From the NCBI GenBank assembly GCA_949825045.1, contig OX463835.1, positions 19,733,201-19,797,200 of the forward strand: a stretch of 64,000 nucleotides of DNA, given 5' to 3'. The position numbers and the translations under genes are program-made. The first letter of the stretch is position 1, and every line of letters begins with the position of its first letter. This document shows, in pieces, positions 27,601-40,400 of the stretch. The notes beneath the pieces were generated by a model, which saw only the letters and a list, made by a program, of their open reading frames with translations, had not been told where the DNA came from and ran no database searches. The DNA comes from Argyresthia goedartella. Its lineage: Eukaryota; Arthropoda; Insecta; Lepidoptera; Argyresthiidae.

Positions 27601-28417
27601 CTAGGTTAAACTATTGTGATGTCGTGTATGATGGGTGCATTACTGGTCGTTCCAAGAGGCTCATACAACGAGTGCAGAACGCATGTGCTCGTTTTTGTTT
27701 CAGAGTCCCTCCCCGGTCCCACATCACTCCATACTTGAACGCCGCTAACTTGCTTAACATGCCTGCACGCCGGTGCCTGCAGTTGGCCACTTTGCTGTTC
27801 GGGGTGGTAAGACACAAAACCCCCACCTACCTTTTTAATAAACTGGTGTGGTCCAAAAGTGTGCGCAGGTTCAAGGCAATGGCCATTATACCTATGCACC
27901 GAACCGCTGCTTTCAGAGGTAGTTTCAAGTTTGCGGCGTCTAAGTGCTGGAATGATATCCCTCCTCCTATCCAAGGGGCGCTTAGCAGATACACCTTTAA
28001 GCGTATGCTTAAAGGCTATTTGTTGACGCTCCAGAAAACATCCTAATCCCCAGCACTGTGACAGCAATAAATATGCCAATTGCATTTCTTTTTTTTATCT
28101 AGTTTTGTTTGTAATTCTTACTGTAAATATTATATTAATGTAGCTGCATCTAGGTAGTGTTTACATTATTATCTCACTTTGTATTTATGTTTATTTCTCT
28201 TTCGCCATCTAGGTAGTTTATAGATATATATTCTTTTGGTATGACGTTTCCGTGAGTCACCGACGGTGCTGGCTGAAAATCAGCGCTGTAGGTGTCTGAC
28301 ATCTCAGCATAATGCTGAGCCAGTGTCCGGTTCACTACCGCAGAGACACACTTGTTATATGTTTTTTGTTTATTTTTTGTTTAATATGCGTGTCCTGTGT
28401 GTTTGTGAATAAATGTT

Positions 28418-28448
<31 letters not shown>

Positions 28449-31400
28449 AAGTGCACATGAGCCAAGTTTGGCCCAGGAATGCTTCAATATATTAGGGTTA
28501 GTCTGGTTAGGGATCGGACCAGTAAGGGATTCCATAATCTAGGTGTGGTCCAGCTTCTCTACACGGCCCTAGTGAGAACCAAACTTGAATCCAGCTCAGT
28601 CGTTTGGAAAGCTCATACGTCCAGCATAAGCTCGAGGAGGTACATAAAGCTTTTCTACGATACATATACACGAGGAAATATGGATACTACCCTTACCTTT
28701 ATCCAACCGCTTTTATATTGGGTATGCTTGGATTTAACTCACTAGAGGTGAGACGTAACATCAGCTTCTGACTGTGTGTCGATTGTTGCGAGGCGACAGT
28801 GACTGCGCGGCACTTATCGGTGCGGTATGCGCGTTATTCATACCAGACAACTACCTACGCGCGCGCAGGCACCAGTTGCTAGCGGGTGGCACGCAACGCA
28901 TGGTGGCGCGCCGGCAGTCTCCGCTTGTGCGGGCGCGGTACAGCCTGAACGCCCTGTTGGCTGCAGCACCGCTGAGTGATCTGTTTGATGATGCTTGGAG
29001 GGATGTCGTGCGGGAACGTGGCAGGTTCTGTGAGATGAATGGATGATTGTGTTGTCCCTGTATTATGGAATTGAATTGAATTTGCTTTTATTTTTATATT
29101 GAAACTGAATTGAATTGAATCTGTATTTATATTAATGTAAACATTTGAATTCAATCTTTATTTATATGACTGTAATTGAATTGTTACTATCTTATATTGT
29201 AAATATTTCGTGTATATTTGTGTCGATTTGGCATCTGCTGTAATGGCACAAATAAATAAATAAATAATCCCAGGGTTGAAACTTTCAACTTGACGCCATG
29301 ACACATGGACATTTCTATATCTTTGATTCAAACCGCAAACTGCCGTATGATAGCGAAATGTTCAAGAAGAAATGTGGCTATCTTAACTCAAAAGGACATA
29401 GGGTAGTACATAGTAACCTTAAAATAGCCAAAACTGAATTAAACCTCGAAAAAGAAGTAAACCCCTAAGCCAACTCTCTATATCTAAATCTGCCGGGAAA
29501 AAAGTGGCAAAGTTTTTCGTAAATAAAGCAAAATTTGCAATTTTCAATCAAAATATCCTGCTCTATTTTGTTTAAAAAATTATTATTAATTTTACTAACT
29601 AAAACAGACCTCCTACAGTGAACTATAAACCGAAAACCAAGATACAAATATTATTTGCCTAACATGTCTGAAGTTCCTAGATTGATTTGACTACCTTGTC
29701 CAATACCTAATTATACAAATGTCAAGTCTGCCAAACGGTAGTTCTGACGTTGATTCGCATGAAATCGCAACATTGTTAGAATAATCTGGCTAAGGTTTAA
29801 ACTGAAAATGTCTGCTTGAAGATATTTGAAGATTTTGTTGAATGGGGCTTGAAGGTGTCGTTGAAGGGGGCTTGAAGGTGTAGTTGAAGGGGATTTGAAG
29901 GTTTAGTTGAAGGGGATTTGAAGGTGTAGTTGAAGGGGATTTGAAGGTGTAGTTGAAGGGGATTTGAAGGTGTAGTTGAAGGGGATTTGAAGGTGTAGTT
30001 GAAGGGGGTTTGAAGGTGTAGTTGAAGGGGATTTGAAGGTGTCGTTGAAGGGGGTTTGAAGGTGTAGTTGAAGGGGATTTGAAGGTGTCGTTGAAGGGGT
30101 TTGAAGGTTTAGTTGAAGGGTGTTTGAAGGTGTAGTTGAAGGGGGTTTGAAGGTTTAGTTGAAGGGGATTTGAAGGTGTCGTTGAAGGGGTTTGAAGGTG
30201 TAGTTGAAGGGGGTTTGAAGGTGTAGTTGAAGGGGGTTTGAAGGTGTAGTTGAAGGTGGTTTGAAGGTGTAGTTGAAGGGGATTTGAAGGTGTAGTTGAA
30301 GGGGATTTGAAGGGGATTTGAAGGTGTAGTTGAAGGGGGTTTGAAGGTGTAGTTGAAGGGGATTTGAAGGTGTAGTTGAAGGTGGTTTGAAAGTGTAGTT
30401 GAAGGGGATTTGAAGGTGTAGTTGAAGTGGATTTGAAGGTGTAGTTGAAGGGGATTTGAAGGTGTAGTTGAAGGGGATTTGAAGGTGTAGTTGAAGGGGG
30501 TTTGAAGGTGTAGTTGAAGGGGGTTTGAAGATGTAGTTGAAGGGGGTTTGAAGGTGTAGTTGAAGGGGATTTGAAGGTGTAGTTGAAGGGGGTTTGAAGG
30601 TGTAGTTGAAGGGGGTTTGAAGGTGTAGTTGAAGGGGATTTGAAGGTGTCGTTGAAGGGGATTTGAAGGTGTAGTTGAAGGGGGTTTGAAGGTGTAGGAA
30701 GGGGGTTTGAAGGTGTAGTTGAAGGGGGTTTGAAGGTGTAGTTGAAGGGGGTTTGAAGGTTTAGTTGAAGGGGGTTTGAAAGTGTACTTGAAGGGGATTT
30801 GAAGGTGTAGTTGAAGGGGATTTGAAGGTGTAGTTGAAGGGGATTTGAAGGTGTAGTTGAAGGGGGTTTGAAGGTGTAGTTGAAGGGGGTTTGAAGGTGT
30901 AGTTGAAGGGGATTTGAAGGTGTAGTTGAAGGGGATTTGAAGGTGTAGTTGAAGGGGATTTGAAGGTGTAGTTGAAGGGGGTTTGAAGGTGTAGTTGAAG
31001 GGGGTTTGAAGGTGTAGTTGAAGGGGATTTGAAGGTGTCGTTGAAGGGGGTTTGAAGGTGTCGTTGAAGGGGGTTTGAAGGTGTCGTTGAAAGGGGTTTG
31101 AAGGTGCAGTTGAAGGGGGTTTGAAGGTGTAGTTGAAGGGGGTTTGAAGGTGTAGTTGAAGGGGGTTTGAAGGTGTAGTTGAAGGGGATTTTAAGGTGTA
31201 GTTGAAGAGGGTTTGAAGGTTTTCGAAGGTTTCTCCTTGAAGACTGCCAGTTTCTCTAACAAATAACACAAGTCGGCGGCGCACATCGAAACTTTTAGAT
31301 CATTAGTAGGCACTTATAAAAACAAATCATGTCGTGAAGCACATTTAGCGTTTCGTTTGCGAGATACTTGGTTGAGAATAAATATACTTTTGTCATTTCC

Positions 31401-34400
31401 CAATTTTTCTACGGACGGACGTATCCTACGTAGCTTTCGCCTGAAGTTACGTCTAACGTTATAACTTAAGCCGTGTACTCATTAGCGAGCCGTAACCGTA
31501 ACCGTTGCACGAACCGTAACCAAAATCTTAGTTCGCAAGCGCAGTTTCTCCACGCCTTACACACTGGAACCCTTTACTGTATCTGTGAGGTTACAGTTAG
31601 GGTTCGCCAATGATAACCCGGCTTTATATTCGCGCTTTCGTTTAACAGGAAGACCGCAAACGCGAGAAGTTAGAAGACAACGCGGCGCGAAAGCGCGTGC
31701 TTGCGCAGATAGCGCAGGACCGAGCCGAGAGGCGGGCGCGGACTAGCTCGCCTGCAGCCCCGGCGGTCCCTGCGCAGACTGCGCCGCAGACCACGCAGAC
31801 TTCGCACAACAGTGAGTAAGACTAGCCTAGTGAGGGGCCAGAGAGCGAGCACAAATAGCTTAGAACAGAGAAAAGGATTATATCCCAATAATAAATTACC
31901 TACTTAAAATAAGGCGTAAGGAATTCATAGAAGATCATACTTAAACAATAGAATTCAAAAAGCAGAAATCAACGGTGTTACATCTGATGGATCGGGTGTA
32001 AAAATCGACGTTCCACAAGGTTCAATACGGTGATAAATCTGATGGATCGGGTATAAATATCGGCGTTCCACAAGGTTACATATTAGGCCCTATCTTATTC
32101 CTGCTGTTATGGTGGAGTAATTAGCCCGTTCACTTATCTGCTGGCCGGAAAAGAAAAAACAATGACAAAAATTAAGGCAAATTTTAAAAATAAAATAAAA
32201 AGTTTCCCCACAAATGCCCACTATTGAATCTTCAGTACTCTAGGTGACGTCTGTCAAAAGAGTTCCATAATAGGTGCTGTGCGTCTCTACAGGTTAAATG
32301 ACATAGTGTTGTTTGCTGATGATACTTTTGTGGTCGACAAACGACAAAAAATAAAGATTTTAATGGTGTTAATGATGTTGCCTTTAACCTTGGATTGGTT
32401 CACAGTTAATAATTTATGGTTAAACGCTGCAGTGTATCAAATCCTCATTTCCCAATATCAAGCAAGTTGAGATAAGTTAAGAGTTAAACAGCAACACGTT
32501 AGAATTAGTAAATGACATGAAGTTTTTTAGAATAGCCATTGGTAGCAAATTGCACTGGGGACCCCACATAGATAAATTAGCTGGTAGATTAAGTTCTGCT
32601 GCTTACGCTGTTAGGAACATCAGACAAAACACGGATGTGGCAACAGCTAGGCTAGTCTATTTTAGTTACTTTCATAGTGTATTGTCTTATTGTATCTTGT
32701 TTTAGGGGAAAGCAGCAGATATTCAAACTATTTTGATATTACAAAAGAGAGCTATTCTTATTATAATCTAAGTGACCTTTTAAAGAAATTGACATACTCA
32801 GTAGCTAGTCAATTTATTATAAAATATAATTTATGTACGCAAGAACCTTACAACATTTTCAAAAAATAGCTGTAGTGTTAACCTAACAAATAATCACAGA
32901 CTAGTTGCGCCCCGGTTTAGACTCGCGAAAGTTAGCAATTCTTTCAAGTGTCAGTGCATTCTCTACTAAAACAACATACCTCTGGAGATTGTGAAATTGC
33001 CATATTAACAATTTAAAAACCATGTGAAAGCGACTTTGTCGAAAAAGGGATATTTCCATGTTCAAGATTACCTAAATGAAAAGACTGCATGGGGTTTATC
33101 TAACTCAACACAGGACTCGCTGTTTATAATTTTGTGAATATATATTCCTGTATATTATATATAATAATTAATATTATAATATTTGTATTAGTTAAACACA
33201 ACCAATTTATAAAAGAGATCTCAAAATCAATCTGTGGTAGTTTATACGCCCTTCGGCAAAAATTACCTTTACTAAGTATAGGTAAATATCTAAAGTAATA
33301 AAGAAAGGCTTCGACTTTGTTCTTAATAAAAATAAATACAAATAAGGTAAAATAAAATCAATAACCAATAATATTAAATGCCTTTACATATAAGACTTAA
33401 ATAACTTTAAGCATAATGTCACTAGAATTCTTAAAAATAAAATATACTATGATATTAATGAATACTTCAATGATAATGAATTAATTGCTTAAGTTTTCTT
33501 GCCGTTTCTTTCTCGACCTTAAAGCCCACGGCTTAAGAACCGGAGTAATGTTCCTAAATATAGATTACCTACTAAATTCCTTAATAAAAATAAATACAAT
33601 CAAGGTGATGAAAACACTGATACTCTTAAGATAAATTAGTTAATAACTTCTCATAAATATTTAAATAAATTAAAAGCAATTAAGTTACGTAAATAAAATA
33701 TTTGCATACCTATTGAGGGTTATATCTTGTGAAACTGAAATCACATATTTAGGACTAAACGTAAACCATGATACGTAAATAAAATTTCTTATTTCTTGCA
33801 CACAATTAAGTATGTTTATAACCTATTATTTGTGATTATCAAAGTACAAAAGTGTATATTTCCCAGTATCAGGCGACGGCGGACCTCGGGCACGTATTCA
33901 ATTCAAGCTGCCTGATGGTACAAGCCACACGGCCCACTTCGACGCTGACAGCACGCTGGGTGACGTGCAGCAGTATGTGGCGGATACCCTGCAGGTAACT
34001 CCGTCCGAGCAACCAACCAACAAACCGCCTGTCCAACCAGCCACTCATCCGTCAGTCCAACCATCTATCCATCCAACCATCTATCAGTCCATTCATCTGT
34101 CCAACTTACCTACCATCCATCCATCCATCCGCCTGTCCTACCAGCTACTCATCCGTCAGTCCAACCATCTGTCCATCCATCCATCTATCAGTCCGTTCAG
34201 CTGTCCAACTTAACTACCTTCCATCCATCCATCCGCCTGACCTACCAGCCACTTATCTGTCAGTCCAACCATCTATCCATCCATCCATTTATCAGTCCAT
34301 TCATCTGTCCAACTTACCTATCATCCATCCATCCATTCGCCTGTCCTACCAGCCTCTTATCCGTCAGTCCAACCATCTGTCCATCCATCTATCTATCAGT

Positions 34401-37400
34401 CCATTCATCTGTCCCACTTACCTACCATCCATCCATCCATCCGCCTGTCCTACCAGCCACTCATCCGTCAGTCCAAACCATCTATCCATCCATCCATTTA
34501 TCAGTCCATTCATCTGCCCAACTTACCTACCATCCATCCATCCATCCGCCTGTCCTACCAGCCACTCATCTGTCTGTCCATCCATCCATCTATCAGTCCA
34601 TTCATCTGTCCAACTTACCTATCATCCATCCATCCATCCGCCTGTCCTACCAGCCTCTTATCCATCAGTCCAACCATCTATCCATCCATCCATCTATCAG
34701 TCCATTCATCTGTCCAACTTACCAACCATCCATCCATCCACCCGTCTGTCCTACTAGCCACTCATCCGTCAGTCCAACCATCTGTCCATCTAACCATCCA
34801 GCCGTCATTGAGAACTTTGTTTGAACCTCACATCTGTACCAGAGTTCACGGGAACACATCTAGAATATAGTCATCAGAGTATTTTGAATGTAATGTGTAC
34901 TGTATGTTACAATTACTTGAATTAAATAACTCCTGGTTCGGGGCCATAGCCATTTTTATCCGACTACAAACGAAGCCAAAAGGAGAGTTATGTGTTTGTT
35001 ATGTTCATTTGTTCCACCAGAACTTCTAAACTACTCATCAGAATTTGAAAAATGAGGTATCTTTATAAGCGTACTGATCGTCCGCTGGTTATAGGCTTTG
35101 TGACGTCACACTATATTCAATATGGCGTCCTCTAAAGGGCCTAAAGTATATTTTTCAACAGTTCCGCATTCGGTATCAAGTTAAAGGCCCTTATGAGCAC
35201 ATTCCAAGAATATATACCCTATCTCTATCCGTGGTCTGCAGGTTACGGGTTACATTTGACAGTTGCGCTATGGGATGTGTGTCAAATTTGACACTAGCAG
35301 TCTCAAATCTGCAGATTATGGATAGAAGATAGGTTATTGGGATCGGCCGTTAGACGAACCGTTGGAAGCGCATTGACTGTGGTTATAGGTTTCAATCTCT
35401 TTAGAGCGCGATCTTTTAGTAGTCGGGTTTTAGTTTTTGAACGAATTGTCTTGTTAGTGCCTGCATTTGTATAAAAGAAATATATCGTCCACAGCTATCA
35501 CGAAGCAACTTCTCCCTATGGACAGCATTCCCTCGCCGCGAGCTCACAGAGGCGGAGTCGACGCTGCTGCAGCTGGAGTTGGCTCCGAGCGCGGCGCTGC
35601 TGGTGCTGAGGCGCGGCTCGGCGGCGGTCACGGCGCAGGGTGGCGGGCAGGGCGTTATCGGTGAGTTCCGACCACTGTCCGGCCTTTTCGGCTATTTTCC
35701 GGCTTTTCGGCTATGTGTTTTTTTTTGCGTAGGAGTATTTTGTTGGTTTCCCGGTGTACTTTCACCTCTCCGGCTTTGACGACAGTGTGGCAACCGACGC
35801 GAGGCGTAATAAAATTCATGTCACTGCATGATCATTTAATGTCTGTCTATTTGATTGGGAACCTCGCTTATATTCTAAGTTGGTATATGTTAGTAATGAC
35901 GTACGTATATAGATAGTAATTGATGAGTGTTAAGTACTCTCAACTTGCTGGTTCTTGTTTTAATAACGAAAACGCAGATAATATTTAATTACGTATTTAT
36001 TACGGCATACGTCGCCATTACAATCGAAAAAAAGTGAAGAATATAGAAACTCAATGCTAGAGGGCGCTGCGCACGCGGCTGCGTTCTGAAATGCGCTGCT
36101 GGCGCTAACAATGAGACAGTTACTTGTGATGGCCGAACTGTTATTACTTCAGCATGTGAGGGGTGTGAGGGAGTGAGAGAATATCCATGTAATAACCAAT
36201 GTGTCTTGCCTATTCTCACCTATGGAGCCGAAACATGGACGCTCACTAAGCAAATTATGCACAGTGGTCCAACGGGTAATGGAGCGCTGGTATCTCTCTC
36301 GTTGACCGCGTGCCAAACGTTGAAATTAAACGGAAGACGAAGGTTGAAGATATAGGTAAGCGGATAACGAGGCTGAGGTGGAGACGGGCGGGACACTTGG
36401 CTAGACGGGATAATAATAATAATAATACCTTGGACACTATTCACACACATCGATCTAGCCCCAAACTAGGATTCCCTGTATCTTGGATACTAGACAACGA
36501 TACACATACTTATATAGATAAATACTATACTTAGATAGATAAACAACCATGACTAGGGTACAAACATCCGTTCTCATCAAACAAATATTTGCCCCCACCG
36601 GGACTCGAACCCGGGACCCTTGGTTTCGTAGGCAGGGTCACTGCCGGACGGTGGATTACAGCAGTCACGGAGTGGTGGCCAAAGGGAGCAACAAGGCCAG
36701 TGGGCAGACCACGTGCCCCATGGTCCGACGGTATACTGAAGTCGACAGGTTCTCAATGGAGGCGGATGGCACAGGACCGTAAGATTGGGGCTATGGAGAA
36801 GAGGCCTGTGCCCAGCGGGGGGTTGATGTGGGCTGAGCATGATGATGATGATGATGATAACCATTCTGCTATTTTTGTCAATTTCCGCTAGTGGCCATTA
36901 AATTTTTAGGGTGTTTTAATGTTAGTTGAAAATTTCTAAAGCGTTATCTTTTGACTGACTTTTGGGACTCCACCATTTTATCGTGTACTTCAAGGCCACG
37001 ATGTCTAAACGCGGGCGCAATTTTGCCACCATCGACCTGAACGGGAAAAGGCGTCTCAGTTCTTACCCTTTATAGCGAAGCCAAAGGAGGGTAATGTGTT
37101 TGATTGGTATGAACGTTCGTTTGTTCCACCAGAACATTTAAACTACTTTTCAGTTCAGACACATGATCGTTTAAGCGGCAGCAATGTGACGTTACACGTA
37201 ATTCAATATGGCACCTTTAGTGGCCAATACTGGATTTAATAAAAAAATAACTGGGCTGAGTTGGGTACCAAATTAATAGGCTTAATTATCACATTCCACT
37301 ATTTTTTTTTTATTTTTTTTTTATTTTACATTTTTAGGAGAGGTAACAGCTTTACTCACTAAATACAAAACACTATATTATAGCAATTTTACCTGAAAAT

Positions 37401-40400
37401 AAAATTGTTATTATACATACTTACCTGGCTTTAAGCCTAATATTGAGAGTAGCGTGCTTGACTTCCTTTCCGGTGCGACGAAATTAGCCCCAAATAGCTC
37501 ACTTCCTGTTTAAAACTCCTAAAATACATGTCATATCCGTTTTGAACCTCAGCAACATTGCGCGCGTAAAGTTTCAGAAATGGCGGCAATTGTAGCCAGC
37601 GTTATTGCGCGCGCTCAATTTTCAGGTCATTGGCAACTCAATAAAGAGCTGATCGTGTCTAAGTATGTGTCACGATCATGCAATGCACAGTAATGTGCAC
37701 AGCAGGCAGCGATTTACCTAGGCTTAAAGCCAGGTAAGTATGTATAATAACAATTTTATTTTCAGGTATCTTTGCATCATCGTGTACGTGATGCAAAGAT
37801 AGGCTGCGCAAATGCAACTCAAAAATAAGGCAAATAGATAGAAACAAACACAGACTTAAGAAAGGTCTGATGAAGTCATCTTTTGAGGCCAGCCGAGTTT
37901 TGGGCTGGCTAGGTTAGTTAGTTTCTGGCTATTAAGACTCATCTGATCTATATGAATCTAAGAATATGCAAAGCTTTACAGTAGGTTTTCCCTTCAGTCA
38001 GCACTTAAGTACAAGTTCACCGAGATTGGTGCTCGGTGGTTGGCTGCTAGCTCGCCATTCACCTCGACGACTACCAAGACTGCAGTTGTGAGGTCAGGAT
38101 ATCAGGTCGGTCACCTGACCTACGAAACTCGGAGCTAGAGACGTAGGCGTGCCGAATCGAATACATGTGAAAATGAGTTATTATAATTTGTACCTTGCAC
38201 AGACAGGGCCAATCTGATTTAAACACAAAACATTGACGAAATTAGTGGTTAGCAGTAGGTATAATCAAATTACAATTGCTGTATTTTGAATTGGGAGTGC
38301 GCCTCCTGGATGCACTACCATTGATTATGTCCTTCCACATATGACTGGTCTTTGCAAAAGACTGGCGAACAACTCTGTAATCTGACTTTAATGATAAAGT
38401 TACTCAATTAATCTAAATACCTTTTCGTATCACTTCTGAGAAGAACAGCTAGATGTGGCTGATTCTATTACAGGAGCTAGTGTGGCTATCTGACTAAACT
38501 GAAGATGCTTCTACAGTGGGCAAGCATAGTGAAAGTTAGAGACAAGTTTACGTGTAATAAGCATATTTGTAAATGCCTACAGTGATAAAGAAGTTTAGTA
38601 TCCATCGTATTCAATTATCATTGATCAGATACCTAATACAAGTATCTGAACGCGTTTTCATTATCACCAGCAGATGTGTGGGCAACATTATGTGAAACCA
38701 TGTTATACTCTATTTCATATACCATGGCCCGATGCACTTGAAGCTTAACAATAGGGCTCATAATGTTTGCCTTTTGTTATCTAATTAGGAGCACTTCAAA
38801 ATGGCACGCGTCGGTCCAACCTGCATGCAACTAAAGCGTGACTAAAACATTTTGGTATATACTTGAAAATAAAAATACGAAATATAAGTTGTTTACGGTA
38901 TTTCATAATAATAGCTAACATGAGTTAAATCAAAAAAAAATTGTGTCAATAAAATAATAACAATCAGCTTTAAGACTAACTTAATTTAATTACTTTAAAA
39001 ACATGTACATTAATTATATAAAATATTTAACAATTTTAAATATTTAAAGGCAAAAATTAATTATATACATTTATTCGCATGACAACTAACATGAAATATT
39101 GTTTATGTTGATTACTAGGTTAAACGATCAAGATCATTAGGTTGCATGTAAAATACCACGCCGCAAAAGGGTCTGGCCAGGTATCTTTTGTTATCACTAA
39201 TCCTATTGTTAACGCCTAATGACCGTCTCAAGTGCATCGGGCCATGGTACATGAAATGGAGTATACCTAGGACTGAACCATAAAAGTACATACTTCACTG
39301 GGATAATCCGGCGTGGTCATAACATTCATTAAAATAATAATGTGTAATGGATAAAAGTGACATTATATGACATTATACACATAAGTCTGAATCCGTTCAA
39401 GTCTATTGATGTAGACGTCGAAGCACGGGTTCCAAACCTGCGAAGCATATTCCAGATGACTGCGGACATAAGCACAATATATATACATATTACTTGCTCT
39501 TGCTCGCTGGTTTCATACTCTTTAGATTGAGATGTCTTAGTATTCATTGTCTCGTATCAATATGTCGCTATTCTCCTTCGCAGCGTTCCTGATGCAACTG
39601 TTCACTAGTGTGATCTACGCGCCGGCGCTGCAGCTGTTCGCGCGTGCGCGGCAGTTCCTGTTCCCCGCGGGGGGGACTCCGGGGGGCGCTGCGGGGAGGG
39701 CTGTGGGGGGCGCAGGGGTGCGGTACCGGCCGCGGACTAATATTCACAGGTGATAATAACTTTACAATATATTCACACTTAAACTTTCTCTATGCAGAAT
39801 CGCGAAATAGGCTATTGAATCTTTGGCTAAACTGTGGCACACTGCATCTGCTGCCGCGAATGGGAAAATTGGAGAAAATGTTGTATTACCGTCATTTCTC
39901 TTTATTTCACAATAAAAGTATATTTAATATGGGTAGTATTTAAGCGAATGACCGTAAAACCAGTTTTTAATTGTCAAAAATGCAGATTTTGCCTGACAAA
40001 ATTATTCAATTACGTGGTATCTGATAACAACAACTTGAAAATCTTAATTCGAAAAAAAATGAACGAGCGTTGGATTTTGTTGTACTTACATATTCAACCT
40101 AACACGAAGGATAAAGGGGACTTAGGCGGTCACCGGTAAACTATTCAGTAATTTTTCGCGGTATTTTTGCACTCATTTTAGGTAATTCCGCAGTTCATTG
40201 CCATTCGCTCAATTAGTTTTTTATTTTGGCCCCTTAACCGAAGGGTGCCAAACGGGACCCTATTCTAAGCCTCCGCTGTCCGTCCGTCCGTATGTCTGTC
40301 ACCAGGCTGTATCTCATGAACCGTCAGAGATAGACGGATGAAATGTTCACAGATGATGTATTTATGTTGCCGCTATAACAAGAAATACTAAAAAACAGAA

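Larger units (their letters stand above)
21957..28449 (+). mobile_element. LINE B, near full-length two-ORF non-LTR retrotransposon (CR1-like), split by LINE C
   Basis: 5' UTR about 21957-22141, ORF1 22142-23245, spacer to about 23594, then LINE C (23595-25140), then ORF2 25205-28046 and a 3' UTR ending in (TTTC)n at 28418-28447. A PHD-type zinc finger in ORF1 plus an AP-endonuclease/RT ORF2 is the arrangement known from CR1-like and related clades. It lies between the two halves of LINE A. I could not identify a clear target duplication. Confidence 0.7.

Noticed and set aside
30109..31284. 391-codon minus-strand open frame with a 23-residue period
   Set aside because: It is produced entirely by the 23-bp minisatellite cycling through frames; no start context, domain or composition supports a protein.
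34010..34213. Frame of 82 codons rich in HPSI/QPT next to exon 10
   Set aside because: It is read-through of exon 10 into the (CATC)n satellite past a good splice donor.
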